A stretch of DNA of 64,000 nt from Styela clava (Eukaryota; Chordata; Ascidiacea; Stolidobranchia; Styelidae). Positions within the stretch are counted from its first letter, which is position 1, and each line of letters begins with the position of its first letter. The notes under the pieces were generated by a model. That model searched no databases. It was not told the origin of the DNA and saw only the letters and a list, made by a program, of their open reading frames with translations. Position numbers and translations under genes: made by a program. Location: contig NC_135263.1 of the NCBI RefSeq assembly GCF_964204865.1, positions 4,714,501 through 4,778,500 of the forward strand. Direction: 5' to 3'. Below, piece by piece: positions 27,101-37,500 of the stretch.

Positions 27101-29287
27101 GACTTGATCACTGTTAAGTGTGAGTCACTTTACAAGACTGATAGCGGCTTCTGGATATCCTCACATAGGTACACATGCTATTTATGAGCAATGATAAATA
27201 TAATATACAAGGTGTCCATAGCATCCCTTTATAATTTCAATTTTGTTATGAAGTCCGTTCTCAATATATCTTAACCAAGTTTTGTGTTTTTTTTAATCAG
27301 TGATTGTTCAAGTATTTTTACTTCATTCAATACATCTGTGACAGCCAAAACAATATTATGGTATCGATGAATTCCCTTTGCGATTTTAAAAATATTTTAA
27401 GGCTTCATGGACACCCTATATATATATATAAATATAATAAATACATTATATTAATGACAAAAGAAAATGAGATGAAATGAAAGTTAGCTAGGATATAGAG
27501 TAATTTTCAAAGCGATATGACTTTTAACATATAGTTGAGTTTGTTTTAACCGCTAGCTTTTCATTGGTGACTTATTTGGAATGTCCAAGAATAAATCGAA
27601 TATCAAAGTTCATGTGGTATATATTTCATAGTAAATTCTTAAATTCAACATTAATAATAACCCAGAATACTCCCATAACCCAAACTTCACTTCATGGCTT
27701 TCAAAAATAAATTGCTACAATTTTAATGTTATCGAATTATTTATGTGGAATAAGTTTTAAAGTGATATGAATTTTGACATATATTTGAGCTTGTTGCAAC
27801 TGCTAGCATTTCATTGGTAACTTATTTGAGTGACTTGCAATTGCAATGTTATTGATTATTTGGGGCTCTCTAAGTATGCGAACCAAGATGGCGGACATCG
27901 GAATGTAATATGTGTACTAGGTTAGGGTTAGGCCATAATTTTAGGTATAAATACTACGGGAGGCTCTTGGCTAGTCTTCGAACTGATTATAGGACTAAAA
28001 TAAGGAAAATTGGAAAAAAATTATCGCCTAACCCTAACCTGTTACCCATGTTACGTTCCGATGTCCGCCATCTTGGTTCGCATACTTCGGGAGCACCGAT
28101 TATTTACTTGGTGGATTCTTTGTGAGTGAGAAGACTGTTTTTACAGAAGAAAGTGGAATAATACATGTTTATTTTCTACTTCAGAAAAATGAGAAACCAC
28201 AGCGGAATATGGGCAAAAAGAGAAAGGTGAGTAATTTTATATTAAGTATAGAATTGACTATAATCTATTTTAATGCGGACTTCATCAATTTTCTAACTGT
28301 TCGGTTCACAACCATTTTGAGGTGGGTCACAGAAAAGTGATATAGTCATATTTGTCATAGTCAATTTTTGCATCCGCTCAGACACGTTGTTCGCACAGAC
28401 ATTTATTTCTGGAGTCAAGGGGGAAACATCCATTATAAAGACAGTAAATTCGAATTTATTTCTATATCTTTTTTTTAGTTCGATCCAGTTGTGGGAAGTC
28501 TTGAAACAGAAAAAAGCAGACAACTCAAGATTTTGAGTCAGTTAACGAGTAATCAACCTAAGTTAAATAAAGAAAAAGCTGCAAATAAGATTATTCATGA
28601 GGAAAATAAAAGGTGAATTTTGTTTTATTTTTGCTTACTTTATTCATATGCAGTCTAATTTTGAGTTCGCAGGTTTCAAAAAAGTGTTATTTTAATTTGG
28701 CCTTATACCTACTCCTCCATAGTTGTCTCTTATGTGAGCCATTGTGGAAGTTTTTGCCTGACACCGACGGTTCGCAAGGGATGTTCAAAATATATAAAAT
28801 TGAAGGTGAACATAAATCCATCAAGATCTTGTCAACGGGAAGTAATGTGAGCAATTAATAAAGTGGCAAAATTTAGGTTAAAACAAACAGGAAAAAATAT
28901 GAATGTTTCGCTTGCTGACACTCCTATCTTTGACTTAAAATTGTTGGTGGTGGTTAAAGGTAAAAGCGGTAAAAACATGCTCAACAAGAACTGCACAATG
29001 GGGGTTGGTTGTGACATTACTTTGTATTTAATTCGGTTATATGAAAGTATAATTTATCAAAGTACCTCTGGTTCAACTGTGCACATCTTTGCTCTATTCA
29101 ATGATTATTAAACCCTGCTGGTGGGCTGGCATTTGTTTATCCACTCTGATCTTATGACACCATTCATTTCAATTTCAGTCGTGAGAGCGATAAACCGAAG
29201 GGCCAAAGAAAAGGTGGCAAAAATCAAAGAGGGAATAAGAAATTCAATAAAAGAACTGGTGGGAAACCAAAGACAGTAAAAACTTAA
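18198..29287 (+). CDS. RRS1: RRS1 ribosome biogenesis regulatory protein, 12 exons, 333 aa
   Basis: RRS1 acts in the nucleolus in 60S assembly; with RPF2 it loads the 5S RNP (5S rRNA, uL18, uL5) on the pre-60S particle. Exons: 18198-18361, 19690-19762, 20238-20276, 23596-23634, 23720-23770, 24375-24425, 25148-25226, 25735-25889, 26756-26821, 28185-28226, 28479-28612 and 29179-29287. They sum to 1002 nt in one frame, and every intron starts GT and ends AG. The conserved core is clear: DLGNLIA near residue 35, LPREKKIPKPKPLTKWQQYA around 100-130, then KRGAMVWDETAKDWKPRFGY and NVA-like AKNELQRLRN. The tail is lysine-rich (KGQRKGGKNQRGNKKFNKR), as expected for a nucleolar protein. Human RRS1 is about 365 aa. 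The exon 8 donor (GTGGGG) is weak. Introns carry SINE and hAT insertions without breaking the gene. Confidence 0.93.
18560..18710 (+). repeat. dispersed repeat 'R2', copy 2, in RRS1 intron 1
   Basis: Second copy of the repeat at 16752-16900 with about 80 % identity by eye. A (CA)-rich stretch follows near 18748-18775 (CACACACGCTCACACGCACC). Confidence 0.75.
19895..19985 (+). repeat. SINE family 'S1', tail fragment in RRS1 intron 2
   Basis: Contains CCCGACATGGACTGGTAACC and GGTTCACCATATGATTAAG, the reverse complement of the left part of the copies at 24553 and 60398. Its orientation is opposite to theirs and the tRNA-like head is absent. Confidence 0.65.
20306..20519 (-). mobile_element. short MITE family 'M1', full-length inverted copy in RRS1 intron 3
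   Basis: Runs from GGGCATTCCCGTAGCATGTG through GGTTAGGGTTAGGCC and the core in reverse complement to TTGGTACACACACTTCTAG. It keeps both the CCTAACC-type end and the TGTGTGTACC end, so it shows the family's full length of about 210 bp. Confidence 0.75.
21118..21439. mobile_element. older hAT-type MITE, interrupted at its right edge by a younger hAT
   Basis: Left end CAGGAGTGTGCAACA pairs with right end TGTTGCACACCCTTG (21421-21435). Flanks TACTAGAG (left) and GATAAGAG (the right flank once the younger insert is removed) match at 5 of 8 bases, consistent with an aged 8-bp duplication. The subterminal GGGCCACAACCCGGGCCGCC is of the type seen in other animal hAT MITEs. Confidence 0.7.
21440..23423. 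mobile_element. hAT element (1.98 kb) with perfect 8-bp TSD and GGCTCC-rich subterminal repeats
   Basis: Ends CAGGGCTGGGGAGC and GCTCCCCAGCCCTG are inverse of each other. The 8-bp TSD CCTTGGAT is exact at 21432-21439 and 23424-23431. Both subterminal regions (21470-21585 and 23278-23415) are arrays of GGCTCCAGCTCC-type hexamers in inverse arrangement, likely transposase binding sites. The middle (about 22080-23160) has short broken frames that might be transposase remains, but I cannot identify a domain. It lies in RRS1 intron 3. Confidence 0.9.
23829..24119. mobile_element. hAT-type MITE (291 bp) in RRS1 intron 5
   Basis: Left end CATAGGTTCTCAAAGTG pairs with right end AAAGTTTGAGAACCCCTG, the classic hAT terminus. 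Flanks TTCCAGAC (left, preceded by C-rich sequence) and CTTCAGAC (right) are an imperfect 8-bp duplication. Internal GTCCGCGGGAGAAACC is typical of these elements. Confidence 0.78.
24553..24856 (-). repeat. tRNA-derived SINE family 'S1', near full-length copy in RRS1 intron 6
   Basis: Aligns throughout with the copy at 60398-60716: TAAGACGGCTTAATCAT, ACCACGGCTTCTC, TTACCAGTC, GGAAGCATGGACTTGATGG, GAAGCTGTAACCGACCAG, GAGGTGCGGTGGCAAGCG and AGCACATTGC.CCACAC. The tRNA-like part is at the right end, so it is in minus orientation. The B box seen in the 60398 copy is deleted here. Confidence 0.8.
26979..27185 (-). repeat. SINE family 'S1', diverged copy in RRS1 intron 9
   Basis: Shares AAGCGGCCTAATCATATGG, GTCCATGTCG and GATGCATGGACTTGAT with the other copies. 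The tRNA-like head at the right end is lost. A TA-rich microsatellite follows near 27417-27436. Confidence 0.6.
27514..27829. repeat. spaced direct repeat (two ~66-bp units, period ~249 bp)
   Basis: GATATGACTTTTAACATATA ... CCGCTAGCTTTTCATTGGTG ... ACTTATTTG (27514-27580) recurs as GATATGAATTTTGACATATA ... CTGCTAGCATTTCATTGGTA ... ACTTATTTG (27763-27829). Purpose unknown; within RRS1 intron 9. Confidence 0.65.
27862..28097. mobile_element. MITE family 'M1-long TIR' (236 bp) with perfect 8-bp TSD
   Basis: Long inverted ends: left AAGTATGCGAACCAAGATGG and continuing CGGACATCGGAA; right TTCCGATGTCCGCCATCTTGG continuing to CATACTTCGGGAGCACC. The 8-bp TSD GATTATTT is exact at 27854-27861 and 28098-28105. 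The interior shares AGGTTAGGGTTAGGCCATAA and ACTAAAATAAGGAAAAT with family M1, so the two share one end and are related. It lies in RRS1 intron 9. Confidence 0.88.
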
Positions 29288-30784
29288 ATGAGAAAATGGT
29301 TGTAATGAAGACTGGTGAATTATTCAATGCAGCTTGGTATCAAAAGTGGATCCGGGCGTCATGGAGCTCTTGATTTCTAGGGCCCTGTGGTGGTCATTAT
29401 TTGTGGTAGAATTCCAAAAAAGTGGTCGCACCTTGAGCATGTATTCTGCCCTCGTACATTTGTACACATTATCTGTTAAAGATGACTGCCAGCGGCTAAA
29501 TTTGAATTAGTGTCTTATGTGCTATTATTTTTGTTCAAGTTTGCTCAAAGTTAGGTTTCTGGCCCTAAATATAAAATTAGGAAGAGTAGGCTACTAATGA
29601 TAGAACTGCTGATGTACCAAAGCTGTGCATAGGTTATGTGTAGTTTTTTAACCTATTTTTATCTGCTATTATTTATTTTACAATTTTGCTCAAAGCTAGG
29701 TTTCAGGCATTCAATCGCTCTTGTCTCAGTAAATATAAGAGATTGATATTCCAAAATGAGCAAATAAATGAATTCATCTTTTCCCCTCCGGTATTCGAAA
29801 AACATTATTCGCCTTTTAATTCTACCACTTCTGCTATTAAATAAATTACAAAAAAATCTCAATCATGATATATTTTTTCAAACACAAGAACAGTTATCAG
29901 ATAAATATTTATTTTGAAAACTTACAAATCTGAAATAGGGCATTATGTCACATATATGGGCGCTCCAGAAGTGTGTGTACATACCAATATGAAGTTTACA
30001 TCAAGTTGTGTGTAGGTACTGAAAGCTATGGGGTATGTTTACTAAGGAAAATCTGAATAAAATTATGGCCTAACCCAATACACACACTACAGGAGTACCC
30101 ATATACGACCCCATTGATAATGAGCCAGAGATTCGGAGTGACTCGGTGAAATGTCTCTTTAAATATTTGATTTGAAGGTTGGCTCATTCCCCAATAACGT
30201 TTCATTTATAACATAAGTATAAAGTATTTATTTGAAGAGATTGCTAATTATAATAGGGTTTAATTTCAACAGTCTTTATGTTGCAATTGCAAAACAATAC
30301 AGATAAGATTTTATAAAAAAAATAATTGCAGTAACACCCATATATATATATATAAGTGCAAAAAGGATATAATAGCCATTATATTTCATACTTTACTGTA
30401 ACTGACGAAAATGGAACCTCTTCGGAACTGATTAATCATCTGGTAAGGCAAGATCGTGGTTAAACCGACTGCTAAGGTTGATATAGCGGAGCGTAGTTTA
30501 TAAATTGGCTTAGTAGCAATAACTTCTTGAGCAAGGCCGTAAATACATTCCAAACCCTAGAATACACAATTCTCTGTTTGGGTTTGCTCTTTGATTCAGA
30601 ATAATTGTAGAGTAAGCTTCTACATTTTGAAGATTTCATTGCGGCTTATCAATTTATCGAATGTTTTGGGTAAACTTGAAATATAGATAAAATATTGAGA
30701 ATTGAGGACATTATTGTGATGTGCTAGGCCGACATCAATTTACCCTGATAAATGTGATTGAACAGAAACAAACACTTGAGCATA
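29288..30784. other. intergenic region between RRS1 and spartin-A 3' ends (convergent)
   Basis: The two genes converge here, so it should contain both 3' UTRs. An M1 MITE copy lies at 29958-30101 and a TA microsatellite at about 30340-30352. The rest is AT-rich and I see no gene. Confidence 0.6.
29958..30101 (+). mobile_element. short MITE family 'M1', internally deleted copy
   Basis: Starts GGGCGCTCCAGAAGTGTGTG, keeps CATCAAGTTGTGTG and GGAAAATCTGAATAAAATTA, and ends CACACTACAGGAGTACCC, so both ends are present. The middle is shorter than in the copy at 20306. Confidence 0.72.
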
Positions 30785-32326
30785 TCAGATATTTCTGAAA
30801 CTGTCTGGTTGCTGATCATCTTTAAAACTGTTATGAAAAGAAACCGTTTCATTTGCAGATTTATATTCAACTCTTTGTTCATCGCAACTCGCTGCTATAT
30901 CAGCTATAACCTTAGTGCCCAAGTTATCAAGTGCAAATGCCGTAGCTCCAAGATTCACTGCGGCCCCCATGGCTAGATTTGTGGCTTCCGCTGCATCTGG
31001 TCCATATTTATATTCCATATTCTTAACTGTTGCTGTGGTAACGGCTTGGGCAATAGTTGAGCCGGCTTTTTCCAGTTCTGTCCAGATTTTACCGAATCCT
31101 GCAAGCCCCGATTTCACCACTTTTATCGCACCGTACACATTAGTGCTCGTATTTTCTGGGCTATCTTCTATTGCCTTCGTGAAATATGGGGCAACTTGTT
31201 GACCAACTGAAGTTGTGACCGAACATAACCACTGAATCAACCAATTTTTTACCCGGACTGTGGTATCAGCTGCATTGTATGTATATTCAAGGCCTCTTTT
31301 GATATATGGATTGACCGTTACTTTCCCTTCTGCTGGGGTCAACTTTGCTTTAATATTGTTTGCACTGCTTTCAACTAAATTGGTAGCATAGTCTGTCCCA
31401 TTTCGGACATGTTGGGACAAAGCGGTCGCTCCATTTGTTACCGATGCTGCCATGCGGTCACTCATGCTTGGCGGAATGTAATCATCCGCTTCTGAAAATG
31501 CTCCTATAAATTCTGATAAATCAACAAATCCTTCGTCTGGATTTTCAATTTGAAAAGCAGCATAAGTTTGAAGAATATTCTCGAACATTTCCACATACTC
31601 TCTCGACACATTGCTCGAAATTACGACCCCTATTGCGTACCCTTCTTGAATTCCATCTTCTGTGCACTTGGGGAACATATAGGCACCGTTCGCAGATTTC
31701 AAAACCGGCATCTGGTTATTTGCGAGTGGATACACCCAGTCTCCGACTTGAAGTATAGCTTGAGGTCCTCCTGGTGTTACAGAATCTTCCTTCAATAATA
31801 CAATTTGTAAGGATGCTGGGTAAGACGGAGGCATTGATTCTACTTGGCTCTCTGCTGAGACAAAATATATTTGTGCGCCACTCTCTATAGATAAAAGTGG
31901 ATCGGCCATAATGTCACTATCGTGGAATTGGGGACCAGACTGAGATGAAAGTGGGTCGTGTAGAGAATATGAAGGCGGGCTTTCGGGCTGTGGAACATCG
32001 TGATTAACTGGTTCATCAAAAGATTGTAAATGATAAATTCTCTGTCTTATATTAGCTATGGTTGATATGATCTGTTCTTGCATCTGCCTGGCTTGTTCCC
32101 ATCCTGCACTGGATTGTTCAAAATCGTGGATATTGTGTCTCAAACCATTCTCACTATGTCTCAAAGCCTGAAGATAGAGTGCCATAGCGTCTGCGTTGTT
32201 GTTTGCATCATCTTGTGCCAAAGCCTGCGAAGCTAGAGACACTGATTTAGCATGGCATGATCTGATTTCGTTGAGTATTTCGTCAAAGGCTGGAGGTGCT
32301 GACGGTCGAATTACTTGCTGTGCCAT
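30785..32326 (-). CDS. SPART: spartin paralogue A, single exon, 513 aa
   Basis: Spartin (SPG20) is an adaptor on endosomes and lipid droplets; loss of the human gene causes Troyer syndrome. I start at the ATG at 32326-32324 (MAQQVIRPSAPP). The in-frame extension to 32389 lacks family similarity. Residues about 13-100 form the MIT domain (KSVSLASQALAQDD; LYLQALRHSENGL; AGWEQARQMQEQI), which in the family binds ESCRT-III. There are two PPSY motifs at residues 117-120 and 166-169; PPxY motifs recruit Nedd4-type ligases in the human protein. A conserved block follows (SGAQIYFVSAES..., then LQVGDWVYPLA). The C-terminal half is the senescence/lipid-transfer domain (KVVKSGLAGFGKIWTELEKAG; MGAAVNLG). 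No intron is needed over 1.5 kb. A diverged sister copy lies at 49328-50854 in the same orientation. Confidence 0.93.
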   Translation of the reverse strand: MAQQVIRPSAPPAFDEILNEIRSCHAKSVSLASQALAQDDANNNADAMALYLQALRHSENGLRHNIHDFEQSSAGWEQARQMQEQIISTIANIRQRIYHLQSFDEPVNHDVPQPESPPSYSLHDPLSSQSGPQFHDSDIMADPLLSIESGAQIYFVSAESQVESMPPSYPASLQIVLLKEDSVTPGGPQAILQVGDWVYPLANNQMPVLKSANGAYMFPKCTEDGIQEGYAIGVVISSNVSREYVEMFENILQTYAAFQIENPDEGFVDLSEFIGAFSEADDYIPPSMSDRMAASVTNGATALSQHVRNGTDYATNLVESSANNIKAKLTPAEGKVTVNPYIKRGLEYTYNAADTTVRVKNWLIQWLCSVTTSVGQQVAPYFTKAIEDSPENTSTNVYGAIKVVKSGLAGFGKIWTELEKAGSTIAQAVTTATVKNMEYKYGPDAAEATNLAMGAAVNLGATAFALDNLGTKVIADIAASCDEQRVEYKSANETVSFHNSFKDDQQPDSFRNI

Positions 32327-34524
32327 GGCTTTATAGTTTGAAAAATATACTGTCACCCCGATATACCAAGTTACTGCCAAATTACCCATTCATCGGGTTT
32401 TATTGCGCCTACTTCTGCCCGATATACGTGGCCTAAAGCCCGCTATATCATTTCCCGGTAATTCACCTGCATGTAAAATGAGTCTTAAAAAGGGGATTTC
32501 CCTTTGAATCTTGTGATCTCTGAAAATGACATCACCATTCGTCAAGCGTCACAGCTATGAGCCTATGATTCAGCTTTCAAAGCTTTGTTTAGGCTGCAAA
32601 CACCATCGAGATGTCATCCACAAAAAATCTGCATATCGATAAATAAATTAATGGACATAAACGAGGAAAAGTCAAGAATGAAAAGAGCAGACCAAACCAA
32701 TCAAGAACTTGAAATGAAAAATTGAAAATTTTTATCTGAATCATTTAAATTTTTAGACCAATATATCACATTTTTTTTTTATATCAAACTCATATGAATC
32801 TAACACAATTAGAAAACTTTAGTTGCTTGTTTTGATCATAAATCATGTACGGAGACCAGTTGACCTAGTTACAACCGCGAGATGTCAGACGTCAGCAATT
32901 TATTTTCTTCGTTCGAGTGTTGCCAGATTTTATGATCATTAATACATCAATATATATTTTTAAAACACATCTTGTACGAATAAAACAAAAAATGTTATTT
33001 CCAAGTGTGAAATTATTGTTAATAAAGGAATTTTGATTTAAAAAAAGTAATGCATGCGCTCTATTATCCACCGTATCTGCATTGATTTCAAATATTTGAG
33101 TGATTGTGGCAAAGGTTTATGTAGGTCGTAGAATGCAGTCGGTTTCAGTTCGGTCGGCGCCATTTTTTTTTCATAATTGAGGCGTTTATAAAAATATCTG
33201 AATTTCAATTGCCTATTATTTATTTATCGTTATTTAAAGGTATTTATTATTTTATTTATTCTTCAAAAATTGATCAATCCACACCAAGGAACTATAAAAA
33301 AAAATTTTTACGGAAATTATGAATTAATGTGGAATATTTTTCCCTCAAAAGTCAGATAGTGTATCTAGAATTAGATTTATTGCTGGAAATGACTTGTGTG
33401 TTATAGAAACAGAATTAGTATCACATTTGTTCATGAATTGTCCATTTGTAAAACAATACCGTAGGCCTAGGTATATGATTACCGTATGCAGGTAGGCTAT
33501 GTTTCCTGATTATCGTGAAAATAACTGGCAGAAACAATTTAATTGATTATGAAACTTGTGTATTATTACATTTGAGTCCCCCTTATCATGCACATTTATT
33601 GAATGTAAAAAAAATGATATTATTTTGTTTAACGATAACGAACTCACTAACGCTAGCGATCTCTCACATATCGGGATCGTTACGCCGAGTAAAACAGCTT
33701 GCTCGATTTCGATTGATTGTCTGTGCGTCTTGGATGACAGTTAGTACTGTAGTATACCTCGGATGGCCTTATTACATTACTGTGGCATCGTAGTGCAGTA
33801 GTGAGTGATATTTTTTTGGCGGATTTTGCGGAATAAACACTGTAACTGCTTAAATAACGCCAAACAGTAGTACCATGCTCAATTATTATTTTTAAGATTA
33901 GTTATGCGAATAGTCAGCTGATAGTTTACATAGACTTCGGAAGTGAAATATATAACATATATTTTTGACATATTGTTTTGTTGAAATTTGTAGTTATGTA
34001 TGTATGGTTATTACAGTAGGGCACACTTTCCAAATTCCAAGAATGTCCCGTTGGTTCAATAAAATAAACACTTCTATGTGTCTCAGAAACGAGGGGCATC
34101 GTGCTCAACGGCAGATGCATCTTATTGGGCCATGCTTGTCTCGATAATAATCTACATTATTCCTGGCCGTCACATGATCTAAATTCCCATTATTTGCTAA
34201 AAACTCTAAAATGTCATGGTGAAAAAAAAATTTTCTTTTAGTAAATCGGATTATATTTTCCTGAGGAACTCAATGATGACGTTTTCTAGCTACTTCGTAG
34301 TTTTTTGTGCAGCTTCATTTTACTATATTTTCACCTATTATTAGAGGTGACAATGTCCAGACGTCCTTTCCCTTGTTTATGGGATTCTTTGGGACGAGAC
34401 AATGTCTCTCAATCTGTAAGGTGTGCTGTACTGTATAATGATACTAATCAAACCATTCACATTTCAGATCCGTTACCTAACATCCATATATTTGACCTAA
34501 TATTAATTTATTCCCATCACCAAT
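32327..34524. other. divergent intergenic region upstream of spartin A and symplekin
   Basis: The promoters of both flanking genes should lie here. A GGCGCCATTTTTTTT motif near 33158-33173 could be a GC-containing core-promoter element, but this is only suggestive. I see no coding segment longer than chance and no clear transposon ends. A candidate splice acceptor for symplekin is listed separately. Confidence 0.5.
34415..34467 (+). other. 5' UTR splice acceptor (cis or SL trans-splice) before symplekin
   Basis: CATTCACATTTCAG ends at 34467, 57 bases before the symplekin ATG. A possible cis donor GTAAGG at 34415 would make a 53-base intron. Otherwise the acceptor would serve SL trans-splicing, which the similar sites before NELF-A and YAE1 suggest. 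Confidence 0.45.
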
Positions 34525-37500
34525 ATGGGGAAACCCAAAAAAACTGGTACAAAATCGCAAAGGTCATCAAATTCCAAAGACCAAGATGATGAGTCAGCAT
34601 CTTCTCATCAGTCAACATCAGAAAGAGTAATTGATCTGTTAAATCAGGCTTCTATGGCCTCAACGGACCCTGACAAAGTTAACAAACTCAAACAAGTTCA
34701 GGAATTAATTGTGAATAAAGAACCAGCATTACTGGATAGTTTTACTGATGAAGTTCTAGCATTCCAAGCTGATAGGTCGCATGACGTTAGAAAATTTGTT
34801 GTCGGATTCATGGAAGAGGCGTGCAAAAAAGATAATGAACTTCTCATGAAAGTAATGGCGAATTTAAATTTATTACTCGCTGATACCAATGCGAATGTCA
34901 CTAAAAAACTCATTCAGTCTATGACACAGTTATTTAGAATTGTGATCTATTGGTTAACAAAGGGTAGTTTCATCTCTGACAGTCATAAAGCTTGTTGGAA
35001 AGTGACATGCAATATTCGAGATCATATTTACGAATTACTGGATTCTGTCAATGACGGAGTCCGAACCCAAACTGTCAAATTCGTTGAAAAAGTGATCTTG
35101 ATTTTGTCAGAGATACAGCGAGGATCAGAGGTACCTAAGAAAACAGAACCTGCGTCTTCTATTGATGAGATTCCATTAAACCACGCATTACTAAAACGGG
35201 ATGAACTAAAAGCAGACGGAGAAAAAGCTCTTCAGAAATTGTTGGGTTTTATTGCTAATCCTGCTATATCGAGCGTTAATCTTATGGCAGCCATGGGAAC
35301 CTTATCAGCCATCGCAAAGCAAAGACCACAATTTATGGGAACGGTAGTACAAGCATTTGAAGCATTACATGCAAATTTACCACCAACACTGGCAAAAACT
35401 CAAGTCGCGAGCGTGAGAAAACATTTGAAAATGCAACTAATGAACATGTTACGGCTTTTTTCATCAACACAATATCATCCACAAATTACCAATCTACTTT
35501 ATGACTTGGGTACGACATCATCTGAGATAGCAAAAAATATGCCGAAATTGTCACAACGCCAAAGTGCCGGTAGCTCGCGAAAACGTAGCCCGGATGAAGA
35601 TAAAGGAGAGGGGAGTGGAAATAAAAAAATGAAAAAAGAGGTGAACGAATATGATGATGATGTTGAAATAGGACCTTCTACGAGCTCAGCACCTGCCCCT
35701 GTCCCATCAGAACCTGTGGTCAATCAACACAGTGTTGCTATTGATATCACAGCTAAACAGTTAGTCCCTTTATTATCACCAGAAAATGTCGCTAATTTAG
35801 TATTATTGAGCATGGTTATGTTGCCCGATAAAATGCCAGACGCGTTTCAAGCTTCATACACCCCTATTGAATCCGCGGGCACAGAGGATCAGATCAGTCA
35901 TTTAGCGAGATTACTTTCTATACAAATGACAGCCATGGGTGTCGGATCTGGAGTGCAAAAAGCTGCTGAAATGGCGGCGGAAGAAGACGCAAAAAAGAGA
36001 GAAAAGAAGTTAGAAGAAGAAGGAAAACAGAAATTACAAATTCAAACTGTTATAGGAGGAACAACAAAACCAACACCAGTTCAAGAAGACACTGCTCAAG
36101 ATAAATCGAAGAAAAATATCGAAGCAATGATATCATCTCAGACAGTCGTACCGAACCGTGGTTTGCCTCGCAGAATCCAGGGTTTTCGATTAGAAAGTAT
36201 CACTACCCCTCTCGATTTAGACACAAAAGATAAAATCATCAAAAATGCAGTTTTGAGAGTCTTGAGATCAGAACAAGCTGCTAACGCTGCTGGAGTTCAT
36301 GCCCAATGGTCAAAAATTTTAACCAGTCTTGTGGCACAGTTTGGTGGAGATCTTCATAGAGCTTTAGCAATGTTTATTTTAGAAGATATTAGGAATCGTT
36401 CTTCCCTTGCATTTGCATGGTTGTATGAAGAATTCAATATATATTTAGAAAACAGTCGTGGCTCGAATGACAAATCTGCACAAGAAAATTACGATGCCTG
36501 TCTGACAGGACTTTTACAAGGATTCAGAGAAAAACCAGAAACACGAGACAGTCTTTTCAATAAATTGGTAATGCAGGCACCTTTGTTAACTGATGGGGCG
36601 ATAAAACAAGTCCGTTTGTATTGCGAAGATGAAAAAAGATCACAATCGGGAATTAAACTTGTTAAGGACTTATTGCATTACAGAATAACGAGAAAAATGC
36701 AGTTTCTTCGTTTATTACTTGATCTTTGCGTCAGTAAAAATGAAAGTACCCAAACCGAAGCTGTTGAATGTATAAAATCAATTTTCCTACAAATTGAATT
36801 ACAGGATTTCATCCGAACATATGCTGTCACTCATCTTGAATATTTATCAAACTCCGCACCACCTTTGACCCTAGTCCCAGAGGGAACACCGGTAGATGCT
36901 AAATCAACATGGACGGAAACCCAAATGAAACAATGCATGACGTTATTTCTCGCTTTGCTACCGTTGGATCATAATTTAATCGAAACACTTGCCGAAGTTT
37001 ATGTAAAAACAAGCGCAGATGTGAAACGAGTTGTCTTACGAATCCTTGATAAACCTGTGAGCCAAATGGGAATGGAATCGCCACAATTATTGCGCCTCGT
37101 TGAAGGATGTCCAAAAGGTGCGGAGACTCTTGTTACTAGAATGTTGCATATACTTACAGACAAGACCCACCCAACTGTAGAACTGGTGCAGCGTGTCACA
37201 GACTTGTATGCAAAACGCGTCCCTGATGTACGTTTCCTTATACCAGTCTTGAACGGTCTCGAAAAGAATGAAGTTTTAAAAGCTCTTCCGAAGCTTGTTC
37301 GATTGAATCCTCCGGTGGTGAAAGGAGTATTTAATCGATTGCTTGGAGTCAATAGAGGACAACAATCCGAACCATCTGTGAGTTCTCTGTCACCTGTGGA
37401 GTTACTGATCGCACTTCATAATATGGATTCAAATACTGCTGATGTGAAAAGTGTAATAAAAGCTACAAGTTTATGTTTTGCTGAAAAAGCAGTTTACACA

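Noticed and set aside
32327-32389. In-frame N-terminal extension of spartin A (MGNLAVTW...)
   Set aside because: No similarity to spartin N-termini; the ATG at 32326 starts directly before the MIT domain as in paralogue B.
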